Numbered from the stretch's first letter, positions 1-9,306 are shown. The stretch: DNA of 64,000 nt from Streptomyces sp. 846.5 (GCF_004365705.1 NZ_SOBN01000001.1:5256001-5320000); one strand, 5' to 3'. A program made the numbers and translations. Notes: a model not told the origin generated them from the letters alone.

Positions 1-824
1 GCGGCGTAGCCGGCGTTGAGGTAGTCCCAGTCGATGGTGATCGGGGTCTCGCCGGACTCGACGGTGCTCTGCTTGGCCTGCACCGGGTTGAAGTTGCCCG
101 CTTTCTTCAGCTTGGTGAAGAAGTCCAGGCCGGGCTGGATGTTGTCGAGGCTGCCGCCGTTGGCCAGGGCCGCCGCGTAGACGCCGGCGAAGGCCGCGCC
201 GGCCTGGGTCGGGTCGCCGTTCAGCGCGACCATGCCCTTGTACTCGGGCTTGAGCAGGTCGGCGAAGGTCTTGGGGCAGTTCGGGACCTTGGTCTGGTTG
301 CAGCCGATGGAGACGTAGCCGCCGTAGTCGTAGGTCCAGGAGCCGTCGGTGGCGGCCTGGCCGGTGGGGACGGAGGAGAAGCTGGCGACCTTGTACGGGG
401 CGAACAGGCCCTGCTGGGCACCGCTGAGGGCGAAGGCGCCGCCGAGGTCCAGCACGTCGGGCGCGCGGCCCTGGCCCTTGCGGGTGGTGACGGCGTTGAT
501 CTCGTCCTGGCTGGAACCCTCGGGGTTCTCGTCGTTGATCTTGATGCCGTACTTCTTGGTGAAGCCGTCCATGATCGCGCCGTAGTTGGCCCAGTCGCGG
601 GGGAGGGTGATCGCGTTCAGCGTGCCCTCCTTCTTGGCGGCCGCGACCAGGGCGTCCATGCCCCCGAGGTCGGCCGCGGAGGTCGCGGTGGCAGCGCTCT
701 TGGTGCCGGACGTGGAGCCGGCTGCAGTGGTCTTAGACGTCGAGGAACCACAGGCGCTGACAGCGAGCGCTGCGGCCACCAGGACGCCGGTGAGGGCGGC
801 GGCCCGGGTACGGGAGGGGGTCAC
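1..824 (-). CDS. ABC transporter extracellular solute-binding lipoprotein (3' end cut by window edge)
   Basis: GTG start at 824 with an AGGAG ribosome site just upstream; 274 codons are visible before the window edge. The N-terminus is a lipoprotein signal ending in a lipobox (VSAC, Cys about residue 25), followed by a Ser/Thr/Ala-rich linker. The rest looks like a periplasmic-binding-protein fold of the iron/polyamine/thiamine type (for example LVAAAKKEGTLNAITLPRDW, later PDVLDLGGAFA and TIDWDYLNAGYA). It should be anchored outside the membrane and deliver a small solute to an ABC permease that would lie to the left of the window. It is divergent from the GntR/UTRA regulator. In related genomes such pairs are sometimes annotated for 2-aminoethylphosphonate uptake; the substrate here is a guess, the transporter class is fairly sure. 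Confidence 0.85.
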   Translation of the reverse strand, partial: MTPSRTRAAALTGVLVAAALAVSACGSSTSKTTAAGSTSGTKSAATATSAADLGGMDALVAAAKKEGTLNAITLPRDWANYGAIMDGFTKKYGIKINDENPEGSSQDEINAVTTRKGQGRAPDVLDLGGAFALSGAQQGLFAPYKVASFSSVPTGQAATDGSWTYDYGGYVSIGCNQTKVPNCPKTFADLLKPEYKGMVALNGDPTQAGAAFAGVYAAALANGGSLDNIQPGLDFFTKLKKAGNFNPVQAKQSTVESGETPITIDWDYLNAGYA

Positions 825-857
825 GAGGTCTCCTGACGAGGCGTCTGAAAGGCGAGA

Positions 858-871
858 CTTGTTTGGACAAG
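858..871. promoter_or_regulatory. Operator-like palindrome CTTGT-TTGG-ACAAG
   Basis: A perfect 5-bp inverted repeat with a 4-bp centre lies 33 bases upstream of the solute-binding-protein start and in the divergent gap to the GntR-family gene. HutC-type GntR regulators are known to bind sites of the form CTTGT-N4-ACAAG. Binding by the neighbouring regulator is inference. Confidence 0.5.
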
Positions 872-1088
872 CTGGTGACAGTACGCCCGAGGATGATGAC
901 AGCACGGTTAACGCGGCGTAGACACTTGCGCTCCTCTGGCTGTCGTTATCCTGCGTTCTGCACCGGTGTTTCACGCCTCACCCAGGTAACGGTACGATCA
1001 CGCAGTCGGCCGCACGGGGGTCGTGCCGGCGTCGGGTCGCCAAGAGTACTGTGCACAATCCAACCGCACTCATATGGAGGTTCACACG

Positions 1089-1826
1089 GTGGCAGCACGC
1101 CACGAGGAGATCGCCGAGGAGCTCCGCCGCGCCATCGACCGCGGCGAGTACCCCGTCGGCGGCACCCTTCCCACCGAGAGCGACCTCGCCGCCCGCTACG
1201 AGGTGTCCCGGGGCACGGTCCGCCAGGCCGTCGCCGCCCTCACCTCCGAGGGCCGGATCGGCTCCCGGCAGGGCGCCCGACGGGTGGTCCTCGGCAACCG
1301 CCGCAGCCAGAGCTTCGCCGAGCTGCGCAGCTTCGCCCAGTGGGCCAGGGCCATGGGCCGCACCGCCAGCGGGCGGGTGATCGAGCAGTACCGCCGCCCG
1401 GCCACCGCCGAGGACGCCGAGCGGCTGCAGCTCCCGCCGGGCTCCGACGTGCTGCAGGTGCTCCGGGTGCGTGGTCTGGACGGCGAGGCGGTGCTGGTCG
1501 AGCGCAACGCCTACCCGATCTGGGTGGCCGAGGCCGTGGAGCGGCTCCCGGCGGACTGCGAGTCCGTGGTCCAGGCCCTCTACGACGACATCGGCATCAT
1601 CTTCGCCTACGGCGAGCACACCATCGACGCCGTCGCCGCGGGCACCCAGGACGCCGAACTGCTGGGCATCCGACGCGGCGGACCGCTGCTGCGGATCCGG
1701 CGGACCACCACCACCCACGCCGGACGGCCCATCGAGTGGTCCGACGACCGCTACCGGCAGGGCTCGGTCAGCTTCGCCGTGTCCAACTCCATCGGCTCCA
1801 ACCCGCTTGCCCGGCACGTCGGGTGA
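1089..1826 (+). CDS. GntR-family (HutC/UTRA subfamily) transcriptional regulator
   Basis: 245 aa from GTG 1089, chosen because a GGAGG site (1076-1080) sits 8 bases upstream; an ATG at 1074 and one at 1023 are in frame but worse placed. Residues about 5-70 form the winged-helix GntR DNA-binding domain (LPTESDLAARYEVSRGTVRQ is diagnostic), and residues about 90-235 form a UTRA effector domain (for example VLQVLRVRGLDGEAVLVERN). UTRA proteins bind small metabolites and usually repress the adjacent uptake or catabolic genes. The divergent solute-binding gene and the palindrome at 858-871 are the likely targets. Family is sure; ligand is unknown. Confidence 0.93.
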   Translation: MAARHEEIAEELRRAIDRGEYPVGGTLPTESDLAARYEVSRGTVRQAVAALTSEGRIGSRQGARRVVLGNRRSQSFAELRSFAQWARAMGRTASGRVIEQYRRPATAEDAERLQLPPGSDVLQVLRVRGLDGEAVLVERNAYPIWVAEAVERLPADCESVVQALYDDIGIIFAYGEHTIDAVAAGTQDAELLGIRRGGPLLRIRRTTTTHAGRPIEWSDDRYRQGSVSFAVSNSIGSNPLARHVG

Positions 1827-1833
1827 GGAATCG

Positions 1834-3000
1834 TCAACTGCCGGTGGTGCCCGATGGGTTGGCCTTGGCGGTGACCGGCCTGTCGTTCTGGATCTCGTCG
1901 AAAAGCGTCGCCGAGCCGCTGGGCGACCACAGCACCGCCGAGGCCCCGCTGGGCGTGGTGTAGTTCTGCGTGGACAGCGGCACCGTCACGGTCTTCCCGC
2001 CCGAGCCGCTGACCCGGTGCATCTGCAGGCCGAACTGGCTCAGCGTCCACATCCCGGTCCCCCGGTCCACGGTCAGCGAGTCCAGGGCGGCGCTCAGGAA
2101 CGGGTACAGGGTGAACGGGTTCAGCCAGGTGCCCGGACTGACCACCCGCTTGGCCATGGCCTGCAGGAACTGCTGCTGGTTCTGGATCCGGCTGAGGTCC
2201 GAGTCCGGCAGCGAGTAGCGGGTGCGCACCAGCTGCAGCGACTGGGTTCCCTTGAGGGTCTGGCAGCCCGCCTTGAGGTTCGCGCCCGACTTGGCGTCGA
2301 CGACCGGCGCGGACAGGCAGATCGGCACCCCGCCCAGCGCGTTCACGATGTCGACCACCCCGGTGAAGCCGACCTCGGTGTAGTGGTCCAGGTGGATTCC
2401 GGTGGTCGTCTCCACGGTCTTCACCAGCAGCTGCGGCCCGCCGGCCGCGAAGGCGGCGTTGATCTTGTCCTTGTGCGACGCGTGCGCGGTGCCGCTGGTG
2501 CTCGTGTAGGCGGGGATGATGACGTAGGAGTCGCGCGGGATGCTCATCAGCACCGGACCGTTGGAGCCCTTGTGCAGCACCATGATGGTGTCGGTGTTGC
2601 CCCCGGTGTCGGAGCCCACATGCAGCTCCTGCTGCTGTTGCCCGGTCAGCCCGGCCCGGCTGTCCGAACCGACGATCAGCCAGTTGGTGCCGGGTCCGTC
2701 CGCTGGGCGCCCGCTGTACTCGGTGATCGCGGCCACCTTGGTGAGCCTGCCGTCGGCCCAGATCCAGGTGCCGGCCACGACCAGCAGCAGAAGCACCACC
2801 AGCACGCCGAGCAGGAGCAGCAGCGACTTCCACCGGCTGCGCCGTCGTTTGGGCCCGCGCTCGGCCTTCCGCCCGCTCCGCCCGGCCCGGTAGGCGCCGC
2901 CGGCCGCGGGGTCGGCCTGCTCCTTCGGCACCCCGCCGAGTCGGGCGGCCTGCGCCCGCGGCGACAGCTGGGGCGGCAGTGGGTCCTCGGGGCTGGTCAT
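1834..3000 (-). CDS. LytR-CpsA-Psr (LCP) family protein, copy 1
   Basis: 388 aa from ATG 3000; an in-frame GTG at 3045 would add 15 residues, and neither has a good ribosome site. Short basic cytoplasmic N-terminus, one membrane helix near residues 57-79, then an extracellular LCP domain with GSDSR, TDTIM, SIPRD, KINAA, LDHYTEVGF and the DLSRIQNQQQF motif. LCP enzymes transfer undecaprenyl-linked glycopolymers onto peptidoglycan, as known for Cps2A and TagTUV. The usual Arg two places before the first conserved Asp is Asn here. There is no LytR_C domain. It ends 7 bases from the convergent GntR gene and is the last gene of the leftward LCP series. Confidence 0.93.
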   Translation of the reverse strand: MTSPEDPLPPQLSPRAQAARLGGVPKEQADPAAGGAYRAGRSGRKAERGPKRRRSRWKSLLLLLGVLVVLLLLVVAGTWIWADGRLTKVAAITEYSGRPADGPGTNWLIVGSDSRAGLTGQQQQELHVGSDTGGNTDTIMVLHKGSNGPVLMSIPRDSYVIIPAYTSTSGTAHASHKDKINAAFAAGGPQLLVKTVETTTGIHLDHYTEVGFTGVVDIVNALGGVPICLSAPVVDAKSGANLKAGCQTLKGTQSLQLVRTRYSLPDSDLSRIQNQQQFLQAMAKRVVSPGTWLNPFTLYPFLSAALDSLTVDRGTGMWTLSQFGLQMHRVSGSGGKTVTVPLSTQNYTTPSGASAVLWSPSGSATLFDEIQNDRPVTAKANPSGTTGS

Positions 3001-3036
3001 GATCCGATCATCGGTTCCGCCGCGCGGAAAGCGTGC

Positions 3037-3084
3037 GGGGCGCACGGCGGCGGGCCGGAAATTGGCCCGTCCGCCGTACGCCCC
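3037..3084 (-). terminator. Strong hairpin between LCP copies 2 and 1
   Basis: About 20 bp of stem with one mismatch and one bulge (GGGGCG-ACGGCGG-CGGGCC paired with GGCCCG-CCGCCGT-CGCCCC) around a 7-base loop. It lies just after the LCP copy 2 stop and before the copy 1 start, so it should terminate or attenuate leftward transcription. It also overlaps the alternative GTG start (3045) of copy 1, which argues for the shorter start. No T-run follows, as is common in actinomycetes. Confidence 0.6.
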
Positions 3085-3103
3085 TCGCTGGTGCCAGCCG
3101 GTG

Positions 3104-4489
3104 TCAGCTGGTGAAGGTCGGCACCGTGGTGTCGTTCTTGAAGGCGTTGAAGACCTGCTGCGCCTCGGTCATGTTCCACTTCACCGCGTCGCCGTCGGAG
3201 GCGGTCGGGTAGTTGGCGTTGGCGATCGGCACGGTGATGGTCTTGCCGTTGCCGCTCTTGACGTCCTTCATCGCGAAGAACATCGAGGACAGGTCGGTGA
3301 GCCCGGTGTTGTTGTCCACGGTGAGCAGCGACAGCCCGCTGTTCAGCGTCGGGTACAGGGTGAACGGGTTCAGCAGCGTGCCGGCCGAGGTCGCCTTGTG
3401 CGACAGCGCCGCCAGGAACTGCTGCTGGTGCTGCATCCGGGCCAGGTCCTGGGTGGCCTCCTGGTGCCGCTCGCGGACGAAGGCCAGCGCCTGGGCGCCG
3501 TTCAGGGTCTGGCAGCCGGCCTTGAGGTTGGCGCCCGAGGCCTTGTCGACGATCGCCTTGGTCAGGCAGATGTCGATGCCGCCGAGGTCGTTCACCACGT
3601 TGACGAAGCCGGAGAAGCCGATCTCGGCGTAGTGGTCGATGTGCAGGCCGGTGTTGTACTCCAGCGTCTGCACCAGCAGCGCGCCGCCGCCCTCGGCATA
3701 GGCGGCGTTGATCTTGTGCTTGGCGGCGCTGTGCTTGACGCCCTTGGAGTCGGTCCAGGCCGGGATGGTGACGTAGGAGTCGCGCGGGATGCTCATCAGC
3801 GTGTTCCCGTTGGAGCCCTGGTGCAGGATCATCATCGAGTCGGTGCGGGCCCCGGTGTCGTACCCGGTGTGCAGCGCCTGCTGCTCCGCCTTGGTCAGGC
3901 CCTGGCGGCTGTCCGAGCCGACGACCAGCCAGTTGGTGCCCTTGCCGGTGGCCGGGCGGCCGGCGTAGTCGACCAGCACATTGCTGTGGGTCAGCTTGGA
4001 GTCCGCCCAGAAGTAGGTGCCGACGCTCACCACCAGCAGCGTCAGTACCACGGCGAACAGGGTGAACCGGACCTTGCGGCTGCGGGACCACTTGCGTCGG
4101 CCCGAGCCCGGGCCTGTTCCGCCGCCTTTGCCGCCGCGGCCGGGGCCGCGCGGGTCCAGCTCCGGCGGCAGGCCCGAGCCGGGCGGGCCTGCCGGCGAGC
4201 CCTGCCTCCCGTAGGACGGCTGCTCGCCGTACGACGGTTGCTGCTGCGGTACGGGCCGGCCGACCTGCTGCCCCCCGGACCGCCGGCCGGCGCCGGGGCC
4301 GCGCGGGTTGAGCTCGGGCGGCAGCGGCTGCTGGCCCTGGCTCTGCGCCCAGGGCGCGCCGGCCTGGCCGGCCTGGCCCGGCCGACTGGTGCGGGTCTCC
4401 CAGCCGCTGATGTCGCCGGCGTCCTGTCGGAAACCGCCGCTGTTCCGGCGTGCGCTGGACCCGTCGTCCCAACCGTCGTGCGTCGTCAT
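3104..4489 (-). CDS. LytR-CpsA-Psr (LCP) family protein, copy 2
   Basis: 461 aa from ATG 4489 with a weak AGAGGG site upstream. A long Gly/Pro/Gln-rich cytoplasmic region (about residues 1-150, with a twice-used PPELNPRGPG/PPELDPRGPG motif) precedes one membrane helix near 160-180 (FTLFAVVLTLLVVSVGTYFW). The LCP domain follows, with GSDSR, RTDSMM, SIPRD, KINAAYAEGG, IDHYAEIGFSGF and DLARMQHQQQF. It keeps the canonical Arg before the first metal-binding Asp. It should act outside the membrane in attaching glycopolymers to peptidoglycan. It is closest to copy 1 in motif spelling, so the pair looks like a tandem duplication. The disordered N-terminal part could bind partner proteins; that is inference. 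Confidence 0.93.
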   Translation of the reverse strand: MTTHDGWDDGSSARRNSGGFRQDAGDISGWETRTSRPGQAGQAGAPWAQSQGQQPLPPELNPRGPGAGRRSGGQQVGRPVPQQQPSYGEQPSYGRQGSPAGPPGSGLPPELDPRGPGRGGKGGGTGPGSGRRKWSRSRKVRFTLFAVVLTLLVVSVGTYFWADSKLTHSNVLVDYAGRPATGKGTNWLVVGSDSRQGLTKAEQQALHTGYDTGARTDSMMILHQGSNGNTLMSIPRDSYVTIPAWTDSKGVKHSAAKHKINAAYAEGGGALLVQTLEYNTGLHIDHYAEIGFSGFVNVVNDLGGIDICLTKAIVDKASGANLKAGCQTLNGAQALAFVRERHQEATQDLARMQHQQQFLAALSHKATSAGTLLNPFTLYPTLNSGLSLLTVDNNTGLTDLSSMFFAMKDVKSGNGKTITVPIANANYPTASDGDAVKWNMTEAQQVFNAFKNDTTVPTFTS

Positions 4490-4634
4490 ACGCCGAGGAT
4501 GCCCTCTTTCGCTGTCCGTCAGGTGCGAAGAAGGCCGTTATGGGCAGGCTGTAGCAGTTTTGATGCACGTCGGTGAAGGGTCCGTGGCGGTGTCCGCGCA
4601 CTTCGACAGCGAACGCTACTCACCAAGACGCCGC

Positions 4635-6158
4635 TCACGTGCAGACCACGGCGTCGCCGCGGGTGGCGGCGATCGCGGACGCTCCGCCCGGAGCGGGGCT
4701 GGGGGCGGGCGCGGCGCTACTCGGGGCCGCAGCGGGTGGTTTGGTCTTCGCGGCCTTGGCGATCCTGGAGACCCCGGTGAAGTCCTTGCCCAGCACCACC
4801 TGCATGGTGCCGCCGAGATTCGGCACCGGTACCAGCTCGGCCCGGGGCAGCGCGACGGCCAGGGTCCGCACTGACTGGTCCCAGCGCGGGTCGTACCGCA
4901 CCACCGTCCGCGCCGCGGTGTCCGGGCCAGGAGCGTTGCTGGCGTAACCGCTGGTCGCGAACCCCTCGGCGCGCAGCAGCCGGTCGGCCCTGGCGCCCAG
5001 GCCGGCGACCCCGGAGCCGTTCTGCACCTGCACCCGCACCTGCCCCGGCGGGACGGCCGACGCGCTCGGCGCCGCCGACTGCCCGCTCGCCGACGGGGAG
5101 GGCCGCGGGGCCGGCGGTGTCAGCGGCCGGTCCTGGCGCAGCGCCGTGAACAGCGCGCCCGCCCGCTCCTTGTCCCACAGCACGGTGGAGCCCCAGCCGG
5201 GGACCTGGTGGTTGAGGTCCGACAGCGGCACGGTCGCGAAGGAGGCGGACGAGGGCCGCAGGTCCTTCATCCGCGTCACCAGGCCCAGCAGGTCCTTGTC
5301 GCTGAGCCCCTCGTCCGCCTTCACCGAGGCCAGCGCCGTCGAGAGCACCCGCTGCAGCCTGATCGGATTGAGCAGCGTCCCGGAGCCGGTCGCCTGCTGG
5401 ATGATCTGGGCGACGAACTTCTGCTGGCGCTGCATCCGGCCCAGGTCCGCGGTGGGGTCCACGTAGCGGGCGCGGACGTACTTCAGCGCCGTCGCGCCGT
5501 CCAGCCTGGTGGTCCCGGCCGGGAGGTCCAGGCCGGACTTGGGGTCGTGCAGCGGCCGGTCGGTGCAGACCGGTACCCCGCCCAGGGCGTCGACGGTGCT
5601 GACGAAGCTGAGGAAGTTGAGCTGGAGGTAGTGGTCGATGTGCAGCCCGGTGGCCTGCTCGACGGTCGCCACGGTCAGCGGGGGCCCGCCCATGCCGTAG
5701 GCGGCGTTGATCTTGCCCATGGACGCCGGCACCGGCTGCCGGGTGGCCAGGTCCTGGTGGGCCGGGATGGCGACATAGCTGTCGCGCGGGATGCTGACCA
5801 CGCTGGCCCCGTCCCCGGAGGCGGACAAGTGCACCAGCATCATGGTGTCGGTGCAGTGGCAGGCCTCCCCGCCGGCATGCAGCGACTGCAGCACCCGCTC
5901 GGGCACGCCGTCCCGGTCGTCGGTGCCCACGACCAGGATGTTGGTGGCGGCGTCGTCCGCCGGGCGGTGGGTGAGCCCGCCGAAGACATTGACCCGGCCG
6001 ATGGAGTCGCCGACGCCGCTGACCACGGCCCGCCCGATCCCGCTGGTGGCCAGCACCGCGCAGGACAGCGCCGCGGCGGTCCACAGCACCCGGCGGCGCA
6101 GCGGCGAGGCGGCGGCGGGGTCGCGGCGGGGGGTCGGCTCCCGCGAGTCGGCAGGCAT
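4635..6158 (-). CDS. LytR-CpsA-Psr (LCP) family protein with C-terminal LytR_C domain, copy 3
   Basis: 507 aa from ATG 6158. No ribosome site is visible, but a TACGAT -10-like hexamer ends 7 bases before the ATG, so the transcript may be leaderless. One membrane helix near residues 25-48, LCP domain about 70-330 (GTDDR, CTDTMM, SIPRDSYVAIP, KINAAYGMGG, DLGRMQRQQKF), a Ser/Pro linker, then a LytR_C domain (about 370-465) opening with VRVQVQNGSGVAGLGARADRL. LytR_C is often found behind LCP domains and has no assigned activity. The last 40 residues are a Pro/Ala/Ser tail. It is divergent from the GT2 gene at 6312, sharing a 153-bp promoter region. Confidence 0.93.
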   Translation of the reverse strand: MPADSREPTPRRDPAAASPLRRRVLWTAAALSCAVLATSGIGRAVVSGVGDSIGRVNVFGGLTHRPADDAATNILVVGTDDRDGVPERVLQSLHAGGEACHCTDTMMLVHLSASGDGASVVSIPRDSYVAIPAHQDLATRQPVPASMGKINAAYGMGGPPLTVATVEQATGLHIDHYLQLNFLSFVSTVDALGGVPVCTDRPLHDPKSGLDLPAGTTRLDGATALKYVRARYVDPTADLGRMQRQQKFVAQIIQQATGSGTLLNPIRLQRVLSTALASVKADEGLSDKDLLGLVTRMKDLRPSSASFATVPLSDLNHQVPGWGSTVLWDKERAGALFTALRQDRPLTPPAPRPSPSASGQSAAPSASAVPPGQVRVQVQNGSGVAGLGARADRLLRAEGFATSGYASNAPGPDTAARTVVRYDPRWDQSVRTLAVALPRAELVPVPNLGGTMQVVLGKDFTGVSRIAKAAKTKPPAAAPSSAAPAPSPAPGGASAIAATRGDAVVCT

Positions 6159-6311
6159 CCTTGGGATCGTAGGACGGGACCGGCGTCAGGCCGCGCAGCA
6201 GCGTCGGGGTGTCGTAACCGTCCACCCGTCCGGTGAATTCATTCTGATGATGCGACCATTCCGCCCCGGGGTTCGGCGGCGCACTGCGGCCGACGGTACG
6301 GTTGCCCGTAT

Positions 6312-7391
6312 ATGAACGCCATCGCCGCCTCCAGCGCCTCCGGGGCGCAGCCGCTGCCGTCCGTCTCGGTGATCATGCCGGTGCTCGACGAGTCCCGGCA
6401 CCTGCGTGACGCCGTCCGGCAGATCCTGGCCCAGGACTACCCCGCGCCGATCGAGGTGGTGATCGCCCTCGGTCCCTCCTCGGACGACACCGACCGGATC
6501 GCGGCCGAGCTGGTGGCCGAGACGGCGGGGAGCGACCGCGAGGTGCGGACCGTCCCCAACCCGAGCGGCCGGACGCCCGCGGCGCTCAACGCCGCCATCC
6601 GCGGCTCGCGCTTCCCGGTCGTGGTCCGCGTCGACGGCCACGGACTGCTCACCCCCGGCTACATCGCGACCGCCGTGCGGCTGCTGGACGGAAAGGGCGC
6701 CGCCAACGTCGGCGGGATCATGCACGCCGAGGGCGAGACGGAGTGGGAGAAGGCCGTCGCCGCCGCGATGACCTCCAGGATCGGGGTCGGCAACGCCGCT
6801 TTCCACACCGGCGGCGAGGCGGCCCCGGCCGACACCGTCTACCTCGGGGTCTTCCGCCGCGAGGTGCTGGAGAAGCTCGGCGGTTACAACGAGGAGTTCC
6901 TGCGCGCCCAGGACTGGGAGCTGAACTACCGGATCCGCCAGGACGGCGGGCTGATCTGGTTCACCCCCGAGCTCCGGGTCACCTACCGGCCGCGCCCCAG
7001 CGTGCGCGCGCTGGCCCGGCAGTACCGGGACTACGGGCGCTGGCGTCGGGTGGTGTCCCGCTACCACAAGGGCTCGGTGAACCTGCGCTACCTCGCACCC
7101 CCGGTCGCGCTCCTGGGCGTGGGCCTGGGCCTGGTCGGCGGCGTGCTGCTGCACCCGCTGCTGTTCGCCGCCCCCGGCGGTTACGCGGCGCTGATCCTGC
7201 TCGGCTCGCTGCGCGAGGGGCGCGGGCTCTCGCCCGCCGCCCGCGCCCAGCTGCCGCTGGCCCTCGCCACCATGCACATGTCCTGGGGCTGGGGCTTCCT
7301 GACCAGCCCCCGCTCGCTGGCCCGCCGCGTCATCGCCAGCACCGTTCCGGTGGCCGGGGCGGTCGACAGCGAGGGCGCGGCGGCGCGCTGA
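6312..7391 (+). CDS. Family 2 glycosyltransferase with C-terminal membrane segments (ExoA-like)
   Basis: 359 aa. A GT-A fold opens with SVSVIMPVLDESRHLRDAV; the acidic metal-site region is VRVDGHGLLTPGY and the acceptor-side motif is RAQDWELNYRIRQDGG. Residues about 265-330 contain two or more hydrophobic helices. The architecture matches glycosyltransferases of the succinoglycan ExoA type that add sugars to polyprenyl-linked intermediates at the inner face of the membrane. It is the only rightward gene inside the LCP array and ends 7 bases from the convergent LCP copy 4. A shared pathway, in which it makes glycan that the LCP proteins attach, is plausible but inferred from position only. Confidence 0.88.
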   Translation: MNAIAASSASGAQPLPSVSVIMPVLDESRHLRDAVRQILAQDYPAPIEVVIALGPSSDDTDRIAAELVAETAGSDREVRTVPNPSGRTPAALNAAIRGSRFPVVVRVDGHGLLTPGYIATAVRLLDGKGAANVGGIMHAEGETEWEKAVAAAMTSRIGVGNAAFHTGGEAAPADTVYLGVFRREVLEKLGGYNEEFLRAQDWELNYRIRQDGGLIWFTPELRVTYRPRPSVRALARQYRDYGRWRRVVSRYHKGSVNLRYLAPPVALLGVGLGLVGGVLLHPLLFAAPGGYAALILLGSLREGRGLSPAARAQLPLALATMHMSWGWGFLTSPRSLARRVIASTVPVAGAVDSEGAAAR

Positions 7392-7398
7392 CGCCGCG

Positions 7399-9090
7399 TC
7401 AGAGCTTGGGCTGGGACGGCGGAGTGGTGCCCTTCCACTGGTAGCTGGGCATGACGTTCATGCAACTGCTGTTGTCGTCGGCGTTCTTGGCGCGCGAATC
7501 CTGCGGCACCGAGCCCTGCTTGGGCAGAGTGGTGCGGAAGTCGTCGCCGCTGGGCCAGTCCAGGCCGACGTCCAGGGTGATCCCGGTGGCGTTGGCCGAC
7601 TGCTTCACCGCGGCCGCCGTCAGGTGCAGTGCCGTCGCGACCTCCGCGGCCTGGGCCTGCAGCGCCGCGGGGTAGGTCAGCGTACTGGTCTTCGCCGCCG
7701 TGGCCGGACTGCTGCCGATCTTCGACTGGGTGAAGCCCAGCCCCTTGAGCGCGGTCACCATGCCGGAGGCGCGGTTGTTGAAGGCGCCGCCGCTGGCGTT
7801 GACCACCGTGACCGGGAAACCGCCCTTGGCGGGCGGCGGGGTCGCGCTCTTGGACGGGCTGGGAGCGGGGGTCGCGGACGCGGACGCGGCGCTGGTGGCC
7901 GTGGTGCTGTCCAGCGGGATGTCATTGGCGATCATCGAGAAGAGGTGCTGGGCCGTCCCGGATTCGGGCACCAGCCAGGCCTTGGGGTTGAGCGGGTCCG
8001 CCGCGTGCGGCATGGTCACCGAGACGATCCGGTCCGTCTTCACCCCCTGGAGCTGGTCCGCCAGCCCCAGCAGCTTGGTGACGCTTTTGAGGTTGTCCGA
8101 GAAGACGATGCTCTTGATCGCGCTCTGCGCCAGGCTGAGCATCTTCGTCGGGTCGGTCACGGTCCCGTTCGAACGCAGGGTCCGGATCAGCGAGTTGAGG
8201 TACATGTGCTGGGCGTCGGCGCGGCCGATGTCGCTGCCGTCCGGTGCGAAGGCGTGCCGGGTGCGCAGCCACTCCAGCGACTGCGTCGAGTTGAGCACGA
8301 TGTGCTTGCCCGCGGCCAGGATCAGGTGCGAACCCTGGTCGTGCAGGCCGGTGCTGTCGCGGTAGACGTAGTTGTCGTCGATGTTCTGGCTGAGGCAGAC
8401 CGGGACGCCGCCGACGGCGCCGGCCATCGCCACCACCCCGCTGAAGTCCACGGTCATCGTGTCGGTGATGGAGATGCCGGTCAGATGCTCGACGGCGGCC
8501 TCGGTGCAGCCCGCGCCGCCGCGGCCGAAGCTGGAGTTGATGATGTTGTGGACCGCCGCGTACCTGGTGCCGTTGCTGCCCGTGCACGCCGGTATGTCCG
8601 TGTCGGTGTCGCGGGGGATGCTCAGCATGGACGCATTGCTGCGGTCGGCGGAGACATGCAGGATGATCTCCACGTCCGCGTTGCCGGGGCCGCTGTCGGC
8701 GCAGGAACCGCCGAGCGCGCAGTCCGCCGCGCTGCTCCGGGTGTCCGTGCCTATCAGCAGGATGTTCAGCGCGCTGTGGCCGCTGGCGTCCTTCTTCGGC
8801 GGCGGGAGTTTGTGGTCGCCCGCGAAGTGGCTGGTCCTGATATTCCCGTTCAGATACGACACGTAGGCGAAGGCGGAGCCCGCTCCCAGCACCAGAATTC
8901 CGGCGCTTCCGTATGCCGTGTACTTCAGTATTCGTTTCCGGCCGGTCGCCTTTGCGCGACCCGGTCGTCCGCGTCGTCCGGCACCGCCCGCCTTGCGGGC
9001 CGCCGCACGGCCTCCCCAGGGCTCCTCCTGGCCTCCCCGGCCGGTCGGCGCTGACACATTTCGGTCGGAACGTCCGTTTTTCGGCACCAC
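7399..9090 (-). CDS. LytR-CpsA-Psr (LCP) family protein with LytR_C domain, copy 4
   Basis: 563 aa from GTG 9090; a GGGGGTG ribosome-site-like run lies 7-9 bases upstream of it. GTG 9087 and ATG 9120 are alternatives in the same frame. Very basic N-terminus (GRRGRPGRAKATGRKR), one membrane helix near residues 60-80, LCP domain (GTDTR, NADVEIILHVSADR, SIPRD, HNIINSSFGRGG, DIGRADAQHMY), Ser/Pro linker and a C-terminal LytR_C domain (FPVTVVNASGGAFNNRAS). Compared with copies 1-3 and 6, the DT after the first Asp is DVE and the QQ motif is QHMY. Copy 5 shares both changes, so the two form a subfamily. Confidence 0.92.
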   Translation of the reverse strand: MVPKNGRSDRNVSAPTGRGGQEEPWGGRAAARKAGGAGRRGRPGRAKATGRKRILKYTAYGSAGILVLGAGSAFAYVSYLNGNIRTSHFAGDHKLPPPKKDASGHSALNILLIGTDTRSSAADCALGGSCADSGPGNADVEIILHVSADRSNASMLSIPRDTDTDIPACTGSNGTRYAAVHNIINSSFGRGGAGCTEAAVEHLTGISITDTMTVDFSGVVAMAGAVGGVPVCLSQNIDDNYVYRDSTGLHDQGSHLILAAGKHIVLNSTQSLEWLRTRHAFAPDGSDIGRADAQHMYLNSLIRTLRSNGTVTDPTKMLSLAQSAIKSIVFSDNLKSVTKLLGLADQLQGVKTDRIVSVTMPHAADPLNPKAWLVPESGTAQHLFSMIANDIPLDSTTATSAASASATPAPSPSKSATPPPAKGGFPVTVVNASGGAFNNRASGMVTALKGLGFTQSKIGSSPATAAKTSTLTYPAALQAQAAEVATALHLTAAAVKQSANATGITLDVGLDWPSGDDFRTTLPKQGSVPQDSRAKNADDNSSCMNVMPSYQWKGTTPPSQPKL

Positions 9091-9306
9091 AAGACAACAC
9101 CCCCAGGATTGTGACGGCATGGCCCGCTGCACCCCCGTGCGGAGCCCGACGGCCGCGCTCTCCCCCGCGGCCGTTGAGGAACGACTATATCGATTCGAGA
9201 TCTGCCGTCCAGTTGCGCCTGTTCGGAGAAAAGAAAGAGAGCGGCCCGGTCCGATAAATCCGTCCGGCCAAAAGGGACGTTATCCGGACTGTTCCGGCGC
9301 ATTTCG

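Noticed and set aside
863..1963. Long + strand ORF (366 aa) covering the GntR gene in another frame
   Set aside because: Arg/Pro/His-rich low-complexity translation in a shifted frame of a well-supported GntR/UTRA gene; a GC-bias shadow.
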